A DNA stretch of 64,000 nucleotides from Solirubrobacter deserti (GTDB lineage Bacteria; Actinomycetota; Thermoleophilia; Solirubrobacterales; Solirubrobacteraceae), in NCBI RefSeq assembly GCF_003344625.1, contig NZ_QPKJ02000002.1, positions 434,001 through 498,000 of the forward strand, read 5' to 3'. The notes under the pieces were generated by a model. The model did no database searches. It was given only the letters and a program-made list of their open reading frames with translations, and was not told where the DNA came from. A program made the position numbers and the translations under genes. Of the stretch, positions 29,983 through 38,704 are shown piece after piece. Position 1 is the stretch's first letter, and every line of letters starts with the position of its first letter.

Positions 29983-32900
29983 TTGAAAAAGCAAGTGCTG
30001 GTCACGGTGGACCGCGGCGAGACGCGTGTCGCCATGCTGGAGGCGTCCGGTGAGCCGGGTGCGCCGACCAAGTCGTCGCGCGGCCGTGGCGGCCGCCGCA
30101 AGAAGAACGAAGTCCCCGCCGGCTACCGCGTAGCGGAGATCTACTTCGAGCGCCGTGGCGGGCGCTCGATCGTCGGGAACATCTACAAGGGCCGCGTGGA
30201 CAACGTCCTCGCGGGGCTCGAGGCGGCGTTCGTCGACATCGGGCTCGACAAGAACGGCTTCCTGCACGTCGACGAGATCGTGCTGCCGGGCGTCGAGCAG
30301 GCCAAGCGCGGCCGCGGCAGCGGGCCGCGGATCACGGACCTGCTCAAGCCGGGGCAGGAGATCGTGGTCCAGGTCGTCAAGGACCCACTCAAGACCAAGG
30401 GCGCGCGGCTGAGCATGGAGCTGACGATCGCCGGCCGCTACATGGTCTACGCGCCCACGGGCGAAGGCGTCGGCGTCTCGCGCCGGCTGGAGGACAAGGA
30501 GCGCGACCGGCTCCGCAAAGAGGCCAAGCAGCTGAACCTCAACGGCGGTGGCGCGATCATCCGCACCGCGGCGCACGGCGCCACGCGGGCGGATTTCGAG
30601 CGCGAGCTGCAGTACCTGTTCAAGCTCAACGAGGTCCTCCAGAAGCGGGTCGAGGACACGGCCGCGCCGGCGCTCGTCTTCCAGGAGGCGGACCTCAGCG
30701 TGCGCGTCGTGCGCGACATCTTCTCCGAGCACTTCGAGCGCGCGATCGTCGACGACCCGGGGCAGCACCACCGGCTCGTCTCGTTCTTCACGCGCACGGC
30801 GCCCGAGTTGGTGGACCGCGTCGAGCTCTACGACGAGGACGCGGACTGCCCGCTGTTCGAGGCCTACGGCGTGGACCCGGTGATCGAGGGGATGCTCGAG
30901 CGCCGCGTGGACCTGCCGTCCGGCGGCTATCTGATCATCGACTACGCCGAAGCGCTCACGGTGATCGACGTCAACACGGGCTCGTTCACGGGCAAGGGCA
31001 AGAGCGCCCGGCTCGAGGACACGATCACCAAGACCAACCTCGAGGCCGCCGAGGAGGCCGTGCGCCAGCTGCGGCTGCGCGACATCGGCGGCATCATCGT
31101 CATCGACTTCATCGACATGGCGCGCTCGCGGAACCGCGACGCGGTGCTGAAGGTCTTGAGGAAGGCGCTCGACGAGGACCGCACCAAGACGTTCGTGGTC
31201 GAGATCTCGCCGCTGGGCCTGGTCGAGATGACGCGTCAGAACGTCACCGACGGCGTGCGCGAGATCATGACCAACACCTGCGCGGTGTGCTCGGGCGAGG
31301 GCGTGGTCAAGTCCGCGGAGACGATCGCGATCGAGTTCTCCCGCCACCTGCGCCACATGGTCAAGGAAGCGGGGGACGACGGACCCGAGGCGTACCTGTT
31401 GCGGATCAACCCGAAGGTGACCGCGTTCTTCATCGCCGACGGCGCGCGCGAACTGCACGAGCTCGAGCGCGAGACCGGCAAGTACTTCCACTTCGAGGGC
31501 TCCGACGGCTTGAAGCTGGACCACTTCGCGGTGACCATGGAGGGCACGCGCGCGGAGATCGAGGAGCACGCCGTCCCGTTCCGCGCGGGCGAGGAGGTCC
31601 ATGTGACCCTCGTGGAGCCGCACATGTACAACGAGGACGACGCGGTGGCCAAGGTCGACGGCTACCTGATCGACGTCGTCAACGGCGTCCAGTTCGTGGG
31701 CGAGAAGAAGCTCGTCCGGATCGAGGAGGCCGGCCGCACGATGGCGACGGCCGTGCTCGTCGGCGCCGACGCCGAGGTGGCCGCCGATGCCGCCAAGGAC
31801 CGCGCCGCCGCGCGCGAGAAGGCGCTCGCCAGCGCCCGCCGCTCCGCCGCCTCGAAGCGCCAGCAGCAGCGCCCGCGCATCGAGGACGAGGAGGCGGCCG
31901 CGGTCGCCGTGCTCACCGACGAGTCCGAGGACCGCGCGGGCACCGCACCCGCCGCCGAGGACGACTCCGACGCGCCGCCGCGCAAGCGCCGCCGCCGCGG
32001 CGGCCGTGGCCGTGGGCGCGGCCGGGGTGCCGCTGCCGCAGCGGCCGAGACCGATACCGACACCGCCGCGGTCGCCGGCGGCCCCGACGCGGGTGGGGAA
32101 TCCGAGGACGCCGGGGCTCGCCGCGACGCCGACGAGGATGACGCTCCGCGCGGGCGCTCGCGCCGCCGCCGTCGCCATGACGCCGACGCGGTAGACGACA
32201 CCGCCGCGATCGCCGGTGGCCCCGAGGCGGGCGATCCGGCAGCCGCCGACGCGCCGCAGGCCACCGAGGACGACGACGCGCCGCGCGGCCGTTCGCGCCG
32301 CCGCCGTCGCGACGCCGACGCCGACGCGAACTCGGCCGACGAGGTCGTCGTCGTCGCCGACGGGGACGAGGACGACGCGCCGCGCGGCCGCTCGCGCCGC
32401 CGCCGCGACGCGGAGCCCGCGGCCGAGGTGGTGGCCGAGGACGGCGCGACCGACGAGGACGCGCCCAAGCCGCGCGCTCGCCGCCGGGCCAAGGCCGCCG
32501 CGGCCGAGCCCGAGGCGGACGTGCCGCCCGTGGAGGAGCCCGCCGCCGCCGCGCCCAAGCCGCGTGCCCGGCGCCGCAAGGCCGCCGAGACCGAGCCGGG
32601 CGAGGCCGTCGAGGCGGCGCTGCCCGAGGACGAGGCGCCCGCGCCGAAGCGCAAGGGCCGCGCGCGCAAGCGCCCGGCCGAGGACGAAGCCGCCGTCGAG
32701 GAGACGCCGAAGCCGAAGGGCCGGTCGCGCAAGCGGCCCGCCCCGGAGGCGGTCGCCGAGGCGGCCGAGGCGGCCGTCGGGCTCGACGACGACTCACCCG
32801 AGACGCCGAAGCCGAAGGGGCGTGCGCGCAAGCGCGCAGCCGCGCTCGAGAGCGAGCCGGCCGTCTTCGCGGAGCCGGAGGGCGAGTTTTCCGGGGAAGA

Positions 32901-33003
32901 CGGCGAGGACGCGCTATCCTCTCCGACCCGGCGCCGTGGCCGTAGTGGTGGACGGCGCCGTTCGCGCGCGAAGGCGCAGGCCGACGCCGAAGTCTCCGAC
33001 TGA
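29983..33003 (+). CDS. rng: Ribonuclease E/G with long low-complexity C-terminal tail
   Basis: A 1006-residue endoribonuclease for mRNA decay and rRNA maturation. The catalytic part (about 1-585) has an S1-like RNA-binding domain, metal-binding Asp329 (VIDVNTG) and Asp375 (VIDFIDM), and a zinc-link Cys433/Cys436 (CAVC). Residues 587-1006 are a disordered tail. It alternates acidic blocks with Arg-rich blocks in repeats such as DDAPRGRSRRRRR (four variants), PKPRARRR and KPKGRARKR. It starts at TTG (29983) with GAGG upstream. In other RNase E proteins such tails bind RNA and degradosome partners; here that role is inferred. Confidence 0.94.
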   Translation: MKKQVLVTVDRGETRVAMLEASGEPGAPTKSSRGRGGRRKKNEVPAGYRVAEIYFERRGGRSIVGNIYKGRVDNVLAGLEAAFVDIGLDKNGFLHVDEIVLPGVEQAKRGRGSGPRITDLLKPGQEIVVQVVKDPLKTKGARLSMELTIAGRYMVYAPTGEGVGVSRRLEDKERDRLRKEAKQLNLNGGGAIIRTAAHGATRADFERELQYLFKLNEVLQKRVEDTAAPALVFQEADLSVRVVRDIFSEHFERAIVDDPGQHHRLVSFFTRTAPELVDRVELYDEDADCPLFEAYGVDPVIEGMLERRVDLPSGGYLIIDYAEALTVIDVNTGSFTGKGKSARLEDTITKTNLEAAEEAVRQLRLRDIGGIIVIDFIDMARSRNRDAVLKVLRKALDEDRTKTFVVEISPLGLVEMTRQNVTDGVREIMTNTCAVCSGEGVVKSAETIAIEFSRHLRHMVKEAGDDGPEAYLLRINPKVTAFFIADGARELHELERETGKYFHFEGSDGLKLDHFAVTMEGTRAEIEEHAVPFRAGEEVHVTLVEPHMYNEDDAVAKVDGYLIDVVNGVQFVGEKKLVRIEEAGRTMATAVLVGADAEVAADAAKDRAAAREKALASARRSAASKRQQQRPRIEDEEAAAVAVLTDESEDRAGTAPAAEDDSDAPPRKRRRRGGRGRGRGRGAAAAAAETDTDTAAVAGGPDAGGESEDAGARRDADEDDAPRGRSRRRRRHDADAVDDTAAIAGGPEAGDPAAADAPQATEDDDAPRGRSRRRRRDADADANSADEVVVVADGDEDDAPRGRSRRRRDAEPAAEVVAEDGATDEDAPKPRARRRAKAAAAEPEADVPPVEEPAAAAPKPRARRRKAAETEPGEAVEAALPEDEAPAPKRKGRARKRPAEDEAAVEETPKPKGRSRKRPAPEAVAEAAEAAVGLDDDSPETPKPKGRARKRAAALESEPAVFAEPEGEFSGEDGEDALSSPTRRRGRSGGRRRSRAKAQADAEVSD

Positions 33004-33017
33004 AGCCTTTAAAGACA

Positions 33018-33329
33018 ATGTCCTACGCAGTCATCAAGACCGGCGGTAAGCAGTACCGCGTCATCGAGGGCCAGACCCTCCTGATCGAGCGTCTCCCCGA
33101 CGACGTCGGCGCCACCGTCGCGCTGCAGCCGCTGCTGCTGGCCGCTGACGGCAGCGACCCGGTGTTCGAGGGCGACGGCCTCGCCAGCGCGAGCGTGCAG
33201 GCCGAGATCGTCGCGCACGAGCGCGGCCCGAAGCTGCGCGTGTTCAAGTTCAAGCCGAAGCGCGGCTACAAGCGCCGCACCGGCCACCGTCAGGAACTGA
33301 CGCGCATCCGGATCACGTCGATCGGTTAG
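33018..33329 (+). CDS. rplU: 50S ribosomal protein L21
   Basis: A 103-residue ribosomal protein bL21, with the conserved start [13 protein letters not shown] and C-terminal [13 protein letters not shown]. It follows rng by 14 nt and precedes rpmA by 13 nt, an order seen in many bacteria. obgE, which often follows rpmA, is instead about 21 kb away. Confidence 0.98.
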   Translation: MSYAVIKTGGKQYRVIEGQTLLIERLPDDVGATVALQPLLLAADGSDPVFEGDGLASASVQAEIVAHERGPKLRVFKFKPKRGYKRRTGHRQELTRIRITSIG

Positions 33330-33342
33330 GGAGCAAGCAACC

Positions 33343-33609
33343 ATGGCTCATAAGAAAGGCCTCGGCTCCAGCCGCAACGGCCGCGACTCGAACGCGAAGC
33401 GCCTCGGCGTCAAGGTCTTCGCCGGCCAGACCGTCACGGGCGGCGAGATCATCGTCCGCCAGCGCGGCACCCGCTTCAAGCCGGGTGACGGCGTCGGCAT
33501 CGGCAAGGACGACACGATCTACGCTCGCGCCGCCGGCACGGTCGAGTTCAAGGAAGGCCGCCGCGGCCGCGTGATCTCGATCCTCCCGGGCGAGACCGAA
33601 GCCGCCTAG
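33343..33609 (+). CDS. rpmA: 50S ribosomal protein L27
   Basis: An 88-residue ribosomal protein bL27, whose N-terminus reaches the peptidyl transferase centre. [17 protein letters not shown] is the canonical mature-type start with no cleavable leader. [20 protein letters not shown] confirms it. A GGGAG site precedes the ATG. A perfect hairpin follows. Confidence 0.98.
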   Translation: MAHKKGLGSSRNGRDSNAKRLGVKVFAGQTVTGGEIIVRQRGTRFKPGDGVGIGKDDTIYARAAGTVEFKEGRRGRVISILPGETEAA

Positions 33610-33633
33610 CCGGACCTCGCCACGCACTTTGTC

Positions 33634-33658
33634 GACGGGCGCCCACGCGGCGCCCGTC
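33634..33658 (+). terminator. Hairpin terminator after rpmA
   Basis: A perfect 10-bp stem (GACGGGCGCC with GGCGCCCGTC) and 5-nt loop, 25 nt after the rpmA stop. The T-run is weak (GTCGTTAAC). Confidence 0.65.
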
Positions 33659-33675
33659 GTCGTTAACGGGCAAGA

Positions 33676-33712
33676 CGTTTCCTAAAGAGGGACAGTCCCC
33701 CTTTAGGAAACG
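33676..33712. repeat. REP-like palindrome, copy C
   Basis: 18-nt arms around a single A with one mismatch, the longest of the three copies. It shares the CCTAAAGAGGGACAGTCCCC core with copies A and B. The last two sense codons and the TAA of the iclR gene are inside the right arm. Confidence 0.72.
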
Positions 33713-34458
33713 AGCGTCGCCGCGACTTGCTCGGCGTGCTCGCGCAGCAGCCCCGCGGTGTCGGCCGTGTCGGCGTGCAGGATGCGCCCCGTCGGCCCGC
33801 TCACGCTGATCGCGGCCAGCGGCGAGCCGGTGCGATCGAGGATCGGCGTGGCGACGCAGCCGACGCCCAGCTCGTGCTCCTCGTTGTCGGTGCTGTAGCC
33901 GCGCCGGCGGATCTTCGCGAGGTCCTCCTGCAGCGCGGGCAGCGACGTGAGCGTGCGCGGGGTGGAGGCGGTGAGCTCCGTCCCGCTCAGCAGCGCCTCG
34001 ACGTCCTCCGGATCACGCCACGCCAGCAGCGCCTTGCCGGCGCCCGACGTGTGCGCGGGGATCGCGTGCCCGATGTCCGTGAACAGGCGCACCGAACGCG
34101 TGCCGGAGACGCTGTCGACGTAGACGACGTTGCGGCCCTCGAGCACGCACAGGTTCGTCGTCTCCCCGGTCTGGACCTGGATCGCCTCCAGGTGCGGCCG
34201 CGCGGCGGTGCGCAGGCGCGCCATCCGGTCCTGCAGCCCGCTCGTCAGCTCCAGCAGCTTGTAGCCGAGCAGGTAGCGTCCCGTGACCGGGTTCTGCGCG
34301 GCGTAGCCACGGGCGACCAGCGTGCCGAGCAGCCGGTGCGCCGTGCTCGGCACCAGCCCGGTCTGTGCGGCCAGCTCGGAGACGCCGAGCTCCTCGGCGC
34401 CCGCGAGCGCTTCGACGAGGTCGAGCGCTCGGTCGAGCGATTGCACCCGCTGCGCCAT
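33703..34458 (-). CDS. IclR-family regulator of the allantoin operon
   Basis: A 251-residue regulator. The N-terminal winged helix (about 5-65) reads SLDRALDLVEALAGAEELGVSELA then GLVPSTAHRLLGTL; the C-terminal effector domain (80-250) has the IclR signature with HTSGAGKALLAW and EHELGVGCVA. Position as the last gene after pyk-allC-allB-DUF3830 suggests that it senses allantoin, allantoate or glyoxylate like AllR, by inference. A GGAA-N6-TTCC palindrome just upstream may be its operator. Its stop codon is provided by a REP-like palindrome. Confidence 0.87.
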   Translation of the reverse strand: MAQRVQSLDRALDLVEALAGAEELGVSELAAQTGLVPSTAHRLLGTLVARGYAAQNPVTGRYLLGYKLLELTSGLQDRMARLRTAARPHLEAIQVQTGETTNLCVLEGRNVVYVDSVSGTRSVRLFTDIGHAIPAHTSGAGKALLAWRDPEDVEALLSGTELTASTPRTLTSLPALQEDLAKIRRRGYSTDNEEHELGVGCVATPILDRTGSPLAAISVSGPTGRILHADTADTAGLLREHAEQVAATLVS

Positions 34459-34467
34459 CTGCCCGCG

Positions 34468-34473
34468 AGCATA
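34468..34473 (-). promoter_or_regulatory. -10-like TATGCT for iclR
   Basis: TATGCT lies 9 nt before the iclR ATG, directly downstream of the GGAA-N6-TTCC palindrome. iclR may therefore also be transcribed separately from the operon. Confidence 0.3.
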
Positions 34474-34480
34474 CCGGAAT

Positions 34481-34498
34481 GCGGAAGCGCCGTTCCGC
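34481..34498. promoter_or_regulatory. Predicted IclR operator (GCGGAA-N6-TTCCGC)
   Basis: 6-bp perfect arms occupy the 39-nt gap between DUF3830 and iclR. A GGAA-N6-TTCC site also lies upstream of urate oxidase. IclR-family AllR sites known elsewhere have GGAA/TTCC half-sites (established knowledge from memory). Confidence 0.5.
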
Positions 34499-34911
34499 TA
34501 TGCGCGATCGAAGACGATGTCGAGCGCGCCCTTCCACAACACGTGCTCGCCGAGCGGGCGCAGCTGGTCCTGTCCCTCGACGATCGTGAGGAAGTGGTTG
34601 CCGGCGAGCTGGCCGACGATGCTGGCGAAGCGCGTGCCGCCGTACGGGAACAGCAGCTCGGTCTCGCTGATCCCGCCCGGGTACCAGAGCACTTGGCCGG
34701 GGGCGGGGAAGGACGTCGCGTTCTCGGGGTCCCGGTCGAGCCCGATGTCGAGGTCGCCGAGCGGGATCCACGCCGACTCGCCGCTCCAGCGCACGTGGAT
34801 GATCTGCGAGCGGAACGGGAGGATGGCCTCGAAGGCCGCGACCGTCTTCGGCGCGCGCTCGCGCTCCAGCTCTCCCTTGAAGGTGAAAGGGCCCGCCGTG
34901 ATCGTGAGCAT
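34498..34911 (-). CDS. DUF3830 family cyclophilin-like protein
   Basis: A 137-residue protein matching DUF3830: ITAGPFTFKGELERERAPKT, a central RSQIIHVRWSGESAWIPLG and a C-terminal GGTRFASIVGQLAGNHF. The fold is expected to be a cyclophilin-like barrel. No enzymatic role is established. Members often neighbour purine or amidohydrolase genes, as here. The ATG shares a base with the allantoinase TGA (TGATG), so it is translated with allB. It could be an accessory to an allantoin-pathway enzyme or bind its product. Confidence 0.8.
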   Translation of the reverse strand: MLTITAGPFTFKGELERERAPKTVAAFEAILPFRSQIIHVRWSGESAWIPLGDLDIGLDRDPENATSFPAPGQVLWYPGGISETELLFPYGGTRFASIVGQLAGNHFLTIVEGQDQLRPLGEHVLWKGALDIVFDRA

Positions 34912-36158
34912 CAGTAGATCGTAGGCCGCAGCAGCCGCCCGATGCCGGGCGCCGGGTCCTGCCCGCGCACGAGCGTCCGCACGACGCGGGCGCGCAGCTC
35001 CCGCCCGACGTACGGCGACAGCCGGTGGCGGGAGCGCAGGTCGGCCGCGGCCAGCGTGTATGTCGCGTTCAGGTCGACCAACGTGAGGTCGGCGTCGGCC
35101 CCCACCGCGAGCGGGCCCTTGCCCTTGACGCCGAACCGCCACGCGGCGTTCGTGAGCCGCACGGCCTCCTCCGGAGCGAGCTCCCCGAGCAGCAGCTCGA
35201 GCGTCGACTGCCCGCCCGCGATCCCGCCCCAGGCATCCCCGAACGCGCCTTTCTTCATCTCCGGCGGGCTGGGGGAGTGGTCGGACGTGACGAAGTCGAT
35301 CTCGCCGGCGCGCACCCGCTCCCACAGCCGCGCCTGCTGCGCCGCGTCGCGGATCGGCGGCGCGCATTTGGCCACGGCCCCGAGGGCGTCGACGTCCTCC
35401 GCCGTCAGGAACAGGTAGTGCGGGCACGTCTCGCACGTGACGTCCACGCCGCGCCGGCGCGCTTCGGTGACGAGGTCCACGCCCTCGGCGGACGACACGT
35501 GGACGATGTGCAGCGAGCACGCCGTGTCGGTGGCGAACGTGATCGCGCGGGAGATGGCCTCGAGCTCGGCGACGATCGGGCGCGAGGCCAGCCAGTCGGC
35601 GGCCGACGGGCCGCGCGGGCGTGACGTCAGCGCGTCGTTCTCGGCGTGCACGGCGACGAGCAGGCCGAGCTGCGCGGCGAGCGCCATGCCCTCGTAGAGC
35701 GTCACGTCGTCGGCGCGGGCGAAGTCCTCGATGCCCGAGTCCGACATGAACGCCTTGAACCCGATCACGCCGCGCTCGGCCAGCTCCTCCAGGCGCGCAC
35801 CCGGCACGAGAGCGCCCCACAGGCCGAAGTCCAGGCAGGACTCGCGCCGCGCCGCCTCGAGCTTGGCGTCGAACGCGGCGCCGTCGATCACCGGCGGCGT
35901 CGAGTTGAGCGGCATGTCGAAGAAGGCGGAGAAGCCGCCGGCGGCCAGCGAAGCGCTGCCGGTCCGCAGCCCTTCCCAGTGCGTGCGGCCCGGCTCGTTG
36001 AAGTGCACGTGCGGGTCCAGCCCGGCCGGCAGCACGTGCAGCCCGGTGGCGTCGATCTCGTGCGCGCCGCCGGGGAGCTCCCGCCCGAGCGCGGCGATCA
36101 CGCCTTCGCTGACCCCGACGTCGAACGGGGCTCCGCCGCGGACGACTAGATCGAACAC
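34911..36158 (-). CDS. allB: Allantoinase
   Basis: A 415-residue zinc amidohydrolase that opens the allantoin ring to allantoate. Metal ligands are DPHVHFNEPGR, a carboxylatable Lys in IGFKAFM (near residue 135), VHAEN, HIVHVSS and TSDHSPS. The FNEPG loop is typical of allantoinases over dihydropyrimidinases. The GTG start at 36158 overlaps the end of allC by 13 nt. It is followed by the coupled DUF3830 gene. Confidence 0.9.
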   Translation of the reverse strand: MFDLVVRGGAPFDVGVSEGVIAALGRELPGGAHEIDATGLHVLPAGLDPHVHFNEPGRTHWEGLRTGSASLAAGGFSAFFDMPLNSTPPVIDGAAFDAKLEAARRESCLDFGLWGALVPGARLEELAERGVIGFKAFMSDSGIEDFARADDVTLYEGMALAAQLGLLVAVHAENDALTSRPRGPSAADWLASRPIVAELEAISRAITFATDTACSLHIVHVSSAEGVDLVTEARRRGVDVTCETCPHYLFLTAEDVDALGAVAKCAPPIRDAAQQARLWERVRAGEIDFVTSDHSPSPPEMKKGAFGDAWGGIAGGQSTLELLLGELAPEEAVRLTNAAWRFGVKGKGPLAVGADADLTLVDLNATYTLAAADLRSRHRLSPYVGRELRARVVRTLVRGQDPAPGIGRLLRPTIY

Positions 36159-37225
36159 GCGTACCTCGTCGCCACGTCGATCGCGGCCGCGACGTCCTCC
36201 TCGCGCACGGCCTCGTGCGGGTTGTGGCTGCCGCCGGTGGAGCGCACGAACAGCAGCGCGACGTCGGTGAACGCGGCCATCGTCACCACGTCATGGCCCG
36301 CGCCGCTGACGAGCCGGGGCGCGTCCGGACCGATCGCGGCGGCCAGTGCTTCGACCGCGCACGGCGTCGCGTCGTGCTCGTGGATCAGCTCCCAGTGCGC
36401 TTCCCCCGACAGCGCCCGCAACGCGTCGAGCGCGCGCTGGCGGACCGTGTCGTCGGCGTGGCGCACGTCGAGCGAGAGCTCCACCCGCCCGGGCACCACG
36501 TTGACCGCTCCGCCCGGGACCGCGAGCCGGCCGACCGTCGCGACCAGCCCTTCCGTCTCGGACGCGAGCCCTTCGACGGCGAGCACGAAGCGCGCCGCGG
36601 CCACCAGCGCGTCGTCGCGCAGCGCCATCGGCGTCGTCCCCGCATGGTCCGCGCGGCCCACGAACGTGAGCGCGTACCGCGACTGCCCCGCGATCGCCGT
36701 CACCACGCCGAGCGGCCGGTCGAGCGCCTCCAGCACCGGGCCCTGCTCGATGTGCACCTCGAAGTACGCCTTCGCGCCCGCAAACAGGGGCGACCCGATC
36801 GAGACGCCGAGCATCGCCTCCTCGTCGGCAGTGAGTTGGCCCACGAACGCCCGGCTGCCGAGGAACGTCGAGCCGTAGCGCAGCCCTTCCTCGTCGGCGA
36901 ACGCGACCACCTCCAGCGGGATGTGCGTCGCGTCGGCCACCTCGAGCGCCACCAGCACGCCCAGCACGCCGTCGTAGCGGCCCGCGTCCGCGACCGAGTC
37001 CAGGTGCGACCCCATCAACAGCCGCGCACCCTCGCCACGCCGGCCGACGAGGTTGCCGAGCGCGTCCGTGGCCGTCTCCAGCCCGGACTCGTACATCCAG
37101 TCCGCGACGCGCTCGGTCGCGCCCGTCAGCGCCGCCGTCCCGAGCGGGCGCGTGATCCGGCCGGGCTCCTCGGTGAAGCCCGCCAGCTCATCCGCCCGCT
37201 CGAGCACGCGGCGCGCGGCGTTCAC
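36146..37225 (-). CDS. allC: Allantoate amidohydrolase (M20 family)
   Basis: A 359-residue binuclear metal enzyme predicted to convert allantoate to ureidoglycolate, releasing ammonia and CO2. M20 ligands are seen in MGSHLDSV, GRYDGVLGV, DEEGLRYGSTF, FEVHIEQGP and the C-terminal GGSHNPHEAV. N-carbamoyl-amino acid hydrolases are close relatives; adjacency to allantoinase favours AllC. The GTG start overlaps the pyk TGA (GTGA), so it is translated after pyruvate kinase. The open frame continues upstream inside pyk. Confidence 0.86.
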   Translation of the reverse strand: MNAARRVLERADELAGFTEEPGRITRPLGTAALTGATERVADWMYESGLETATDALGNLVGRRGEGARLLMGSHLDSVADAGRYDGVLGVLVALEVADATHIPLEVVAFADEEGLRYGSTFLGSRAFVGQLTADEEAMLGVSIGSPLFAGAKAYFEVHIEQGPVLEALDRPLGVVTAIAGQSRYALTFVGRADHAGTTPMALRDDALVAAARFVLAVEGLASETEGLVATVGRLAVPGGAVNVVPGRVELSLDVRHADDTVRQRALDALRALSGEAHWELIHEHDATPCAVEALAAAIGPDAPRLVSGAGHDVVTMAAFTDVALLFVRSTGGSHNPHEAVREEDVAAAIDVATRYACSI

Positions 37226-38622
37226 GGGATCTCGCGCACCATCACGAGGTTCGTGGCGCCCGGCGTGCCCGTGCGCCGGCCCGACGTCAGCACCACGCGC
37301 GCGCCCGGCTCCAGGCCCGCCCAGTCGCGCGCGGTCGTGAGCGCGGTCTCGATCATCTCGTCGACGCTGTCGGCCGTCTCCATCGTGGTCGGGTAGACGC
37401 CCCACTCGAGCGTCAGCTGATCGGCGACGCCCTCGGCGTGGGCGAGCGCGATGATCGGCCGGCGTTTGCGGTACTTGGCGCAGATCCGGGCGCCGCCGCC
37501 GGTGGCGGTCGGGATCACGAGCGCGGCGGCGTCGACCTGCTCGGCCAGCTCGACCGCAGCCTGCATCACGGCGTGCGAGGTCTGCGACTGCGGCGTCGGC
37601 TTCGCGCGCCCGAGGATCAGCGGCGACTCCTCCGCGGCCAGCGCGATCGTCGCCATCGCGGTGACGGCCTCCAGCGGGTACGCGCCCACGCTCGTCTCGG
37701 CCGACATCATCACCGCGCTGGTGCCGTCGATCACGGCGTTGGCGACGTCCGCCGCCTCGGCGCGCGTCGGCTCCGGCGCCTGGATCATCGACTCGAGCAT
37801 CTGCGTCGCCGTGATCACGAACTTGCCCGCCTGGGTGGCGCGCCGGATCGTGTCCTTCTGCATCAGCGGCACGCGCGCGACGCCCGCCTCGACGCCGTAG
37901 TCACCGCGCGCGACCATCACGCCGTCGGACGCGGCCACGATCTCGTCGAGCGCCTCGTAGGCCTCGATCTTCTCGACCTTGGCCACGAGCCGCGCCTTGC
38001 TGCCGAGCGCGACCGCCATCTCGCGCAGCTGCTGCATGTCCGCCGCCGAGCGCACGAACGAGAGCGCGATGAAGTCCGCGCCCATCTCGACCGCGAGCGC
38101 GAGGTCGGCCTCGTCCTTCTCGGTGATCGCGGGCAGCTCGGGCCGCGCGTAGGTCACGTTGATGCCCTTGCGGGGGGAGATCGGGCCGGGGGAGACGGCG
38201 CGGGCGACGATGTCCTCGCCGTCCACCCGCTCGACCGCGAAGCGCGGCACGCCGTCGCCGATGACGATTTGTGACCGTTCGGTGACCAGCGCCGCGATCT
38301 TGTCGAATTCGACCTTGATCGCGTCCGGTTTCGCGGTCGCGCTGAAGGTGACGACGTCCCCGACCTCCACCGTCTGCGTCTGTACGTCACCCGACAATCG
38401 CAGCTTCGGGCCCTGGAGGTCGAAGAGCAGGCCGAGCGGTCGTCCCGCGCGGTGCCCGGCCTCGCGAACCGCGGCCGCACGCTGCCGCAGCTCGTCGTGG
38501 GTGCCATGAGAGCAGTTCAGTCGTGCGCAATCGAGACCGGCGGCCACCAGCCGGTCGAGCATTCCGTCGCCATCCGTCGCCGGGCCCAGCGTCGCGACGA
38601 TCTTCGTTCGCCTTTCCAACAT
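37222..38622 (-). CDS. pyk: Pyruvate kinase
   Basis: A 466-residue glycolytic enzyme making pyruvate and ATP from phosphoenolpyruvate. The N-terminal RRTKIVATLGPA, the substrate loop MVARGDYGVE and the conserved MLESM and TRAEAADVANAV are present. The C-terminal domain has the regulatory-type fold. The ATG at 38622 fits family length; the frame extends upstream without homology. Its stop overlaps the allC start, so it heads an allantoin-degradation operon. That arrangement recalls pyruvate kinases in glyoxylate/tartrate operons (inference). Confidence 0.93.
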   Translation of the reverse strand: MLERRTKIVATLGPATDGDGMLDRLVAAGLDCARLNCSHGTHDELRQRAAAVREAGHRAGRPLGLLFDLQGPKLRLSGDVQTQTVEVGDVVTFSATAKPDAIKVEFDKIAALVTERSQIVIGDGVPRFAVERVDGEDIVARAVSPGPISPRKGINVTYARPELPAITEKDEADLALAVEMGADFIALSFVRSAADMQQLREMAVALGSKARLVAKVEKIEAYEALDEIVAASDGVMVARGDYGVEAGVARVPLMQKDTIRRATQAGKFVITATQMLESMIQAPEPTRAEAADVANAVIDGTSAVMMSAETSVGAYPLEAVTAMATIALAAEESPLILGRAKPTPQSQTSHAVMQAAVELAEQVDAAALVIPTATGGGARICAKYRKRRPIIALAHAEGVADQLTLEWGVYPTTMETADSVDEMIETALTTARDWAGLEPGARVVLTSGRRTGTPGATNLVMVREIP

Positions 38623-38704
38623 CTCCCGTGATTCTGTCGAACCGGGACGCAGATCCGTGCGTAGGTGGACGTGGGGGGTCACCTGAACACAACCGGAGGT
38701 GGGA

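Noticed and set aside
29869..32178. 769-codon minus-strand frame across rng
   Set aside because: Antisense shadow of the RNase gene; no recognisable domain and no ribosome-binding site.
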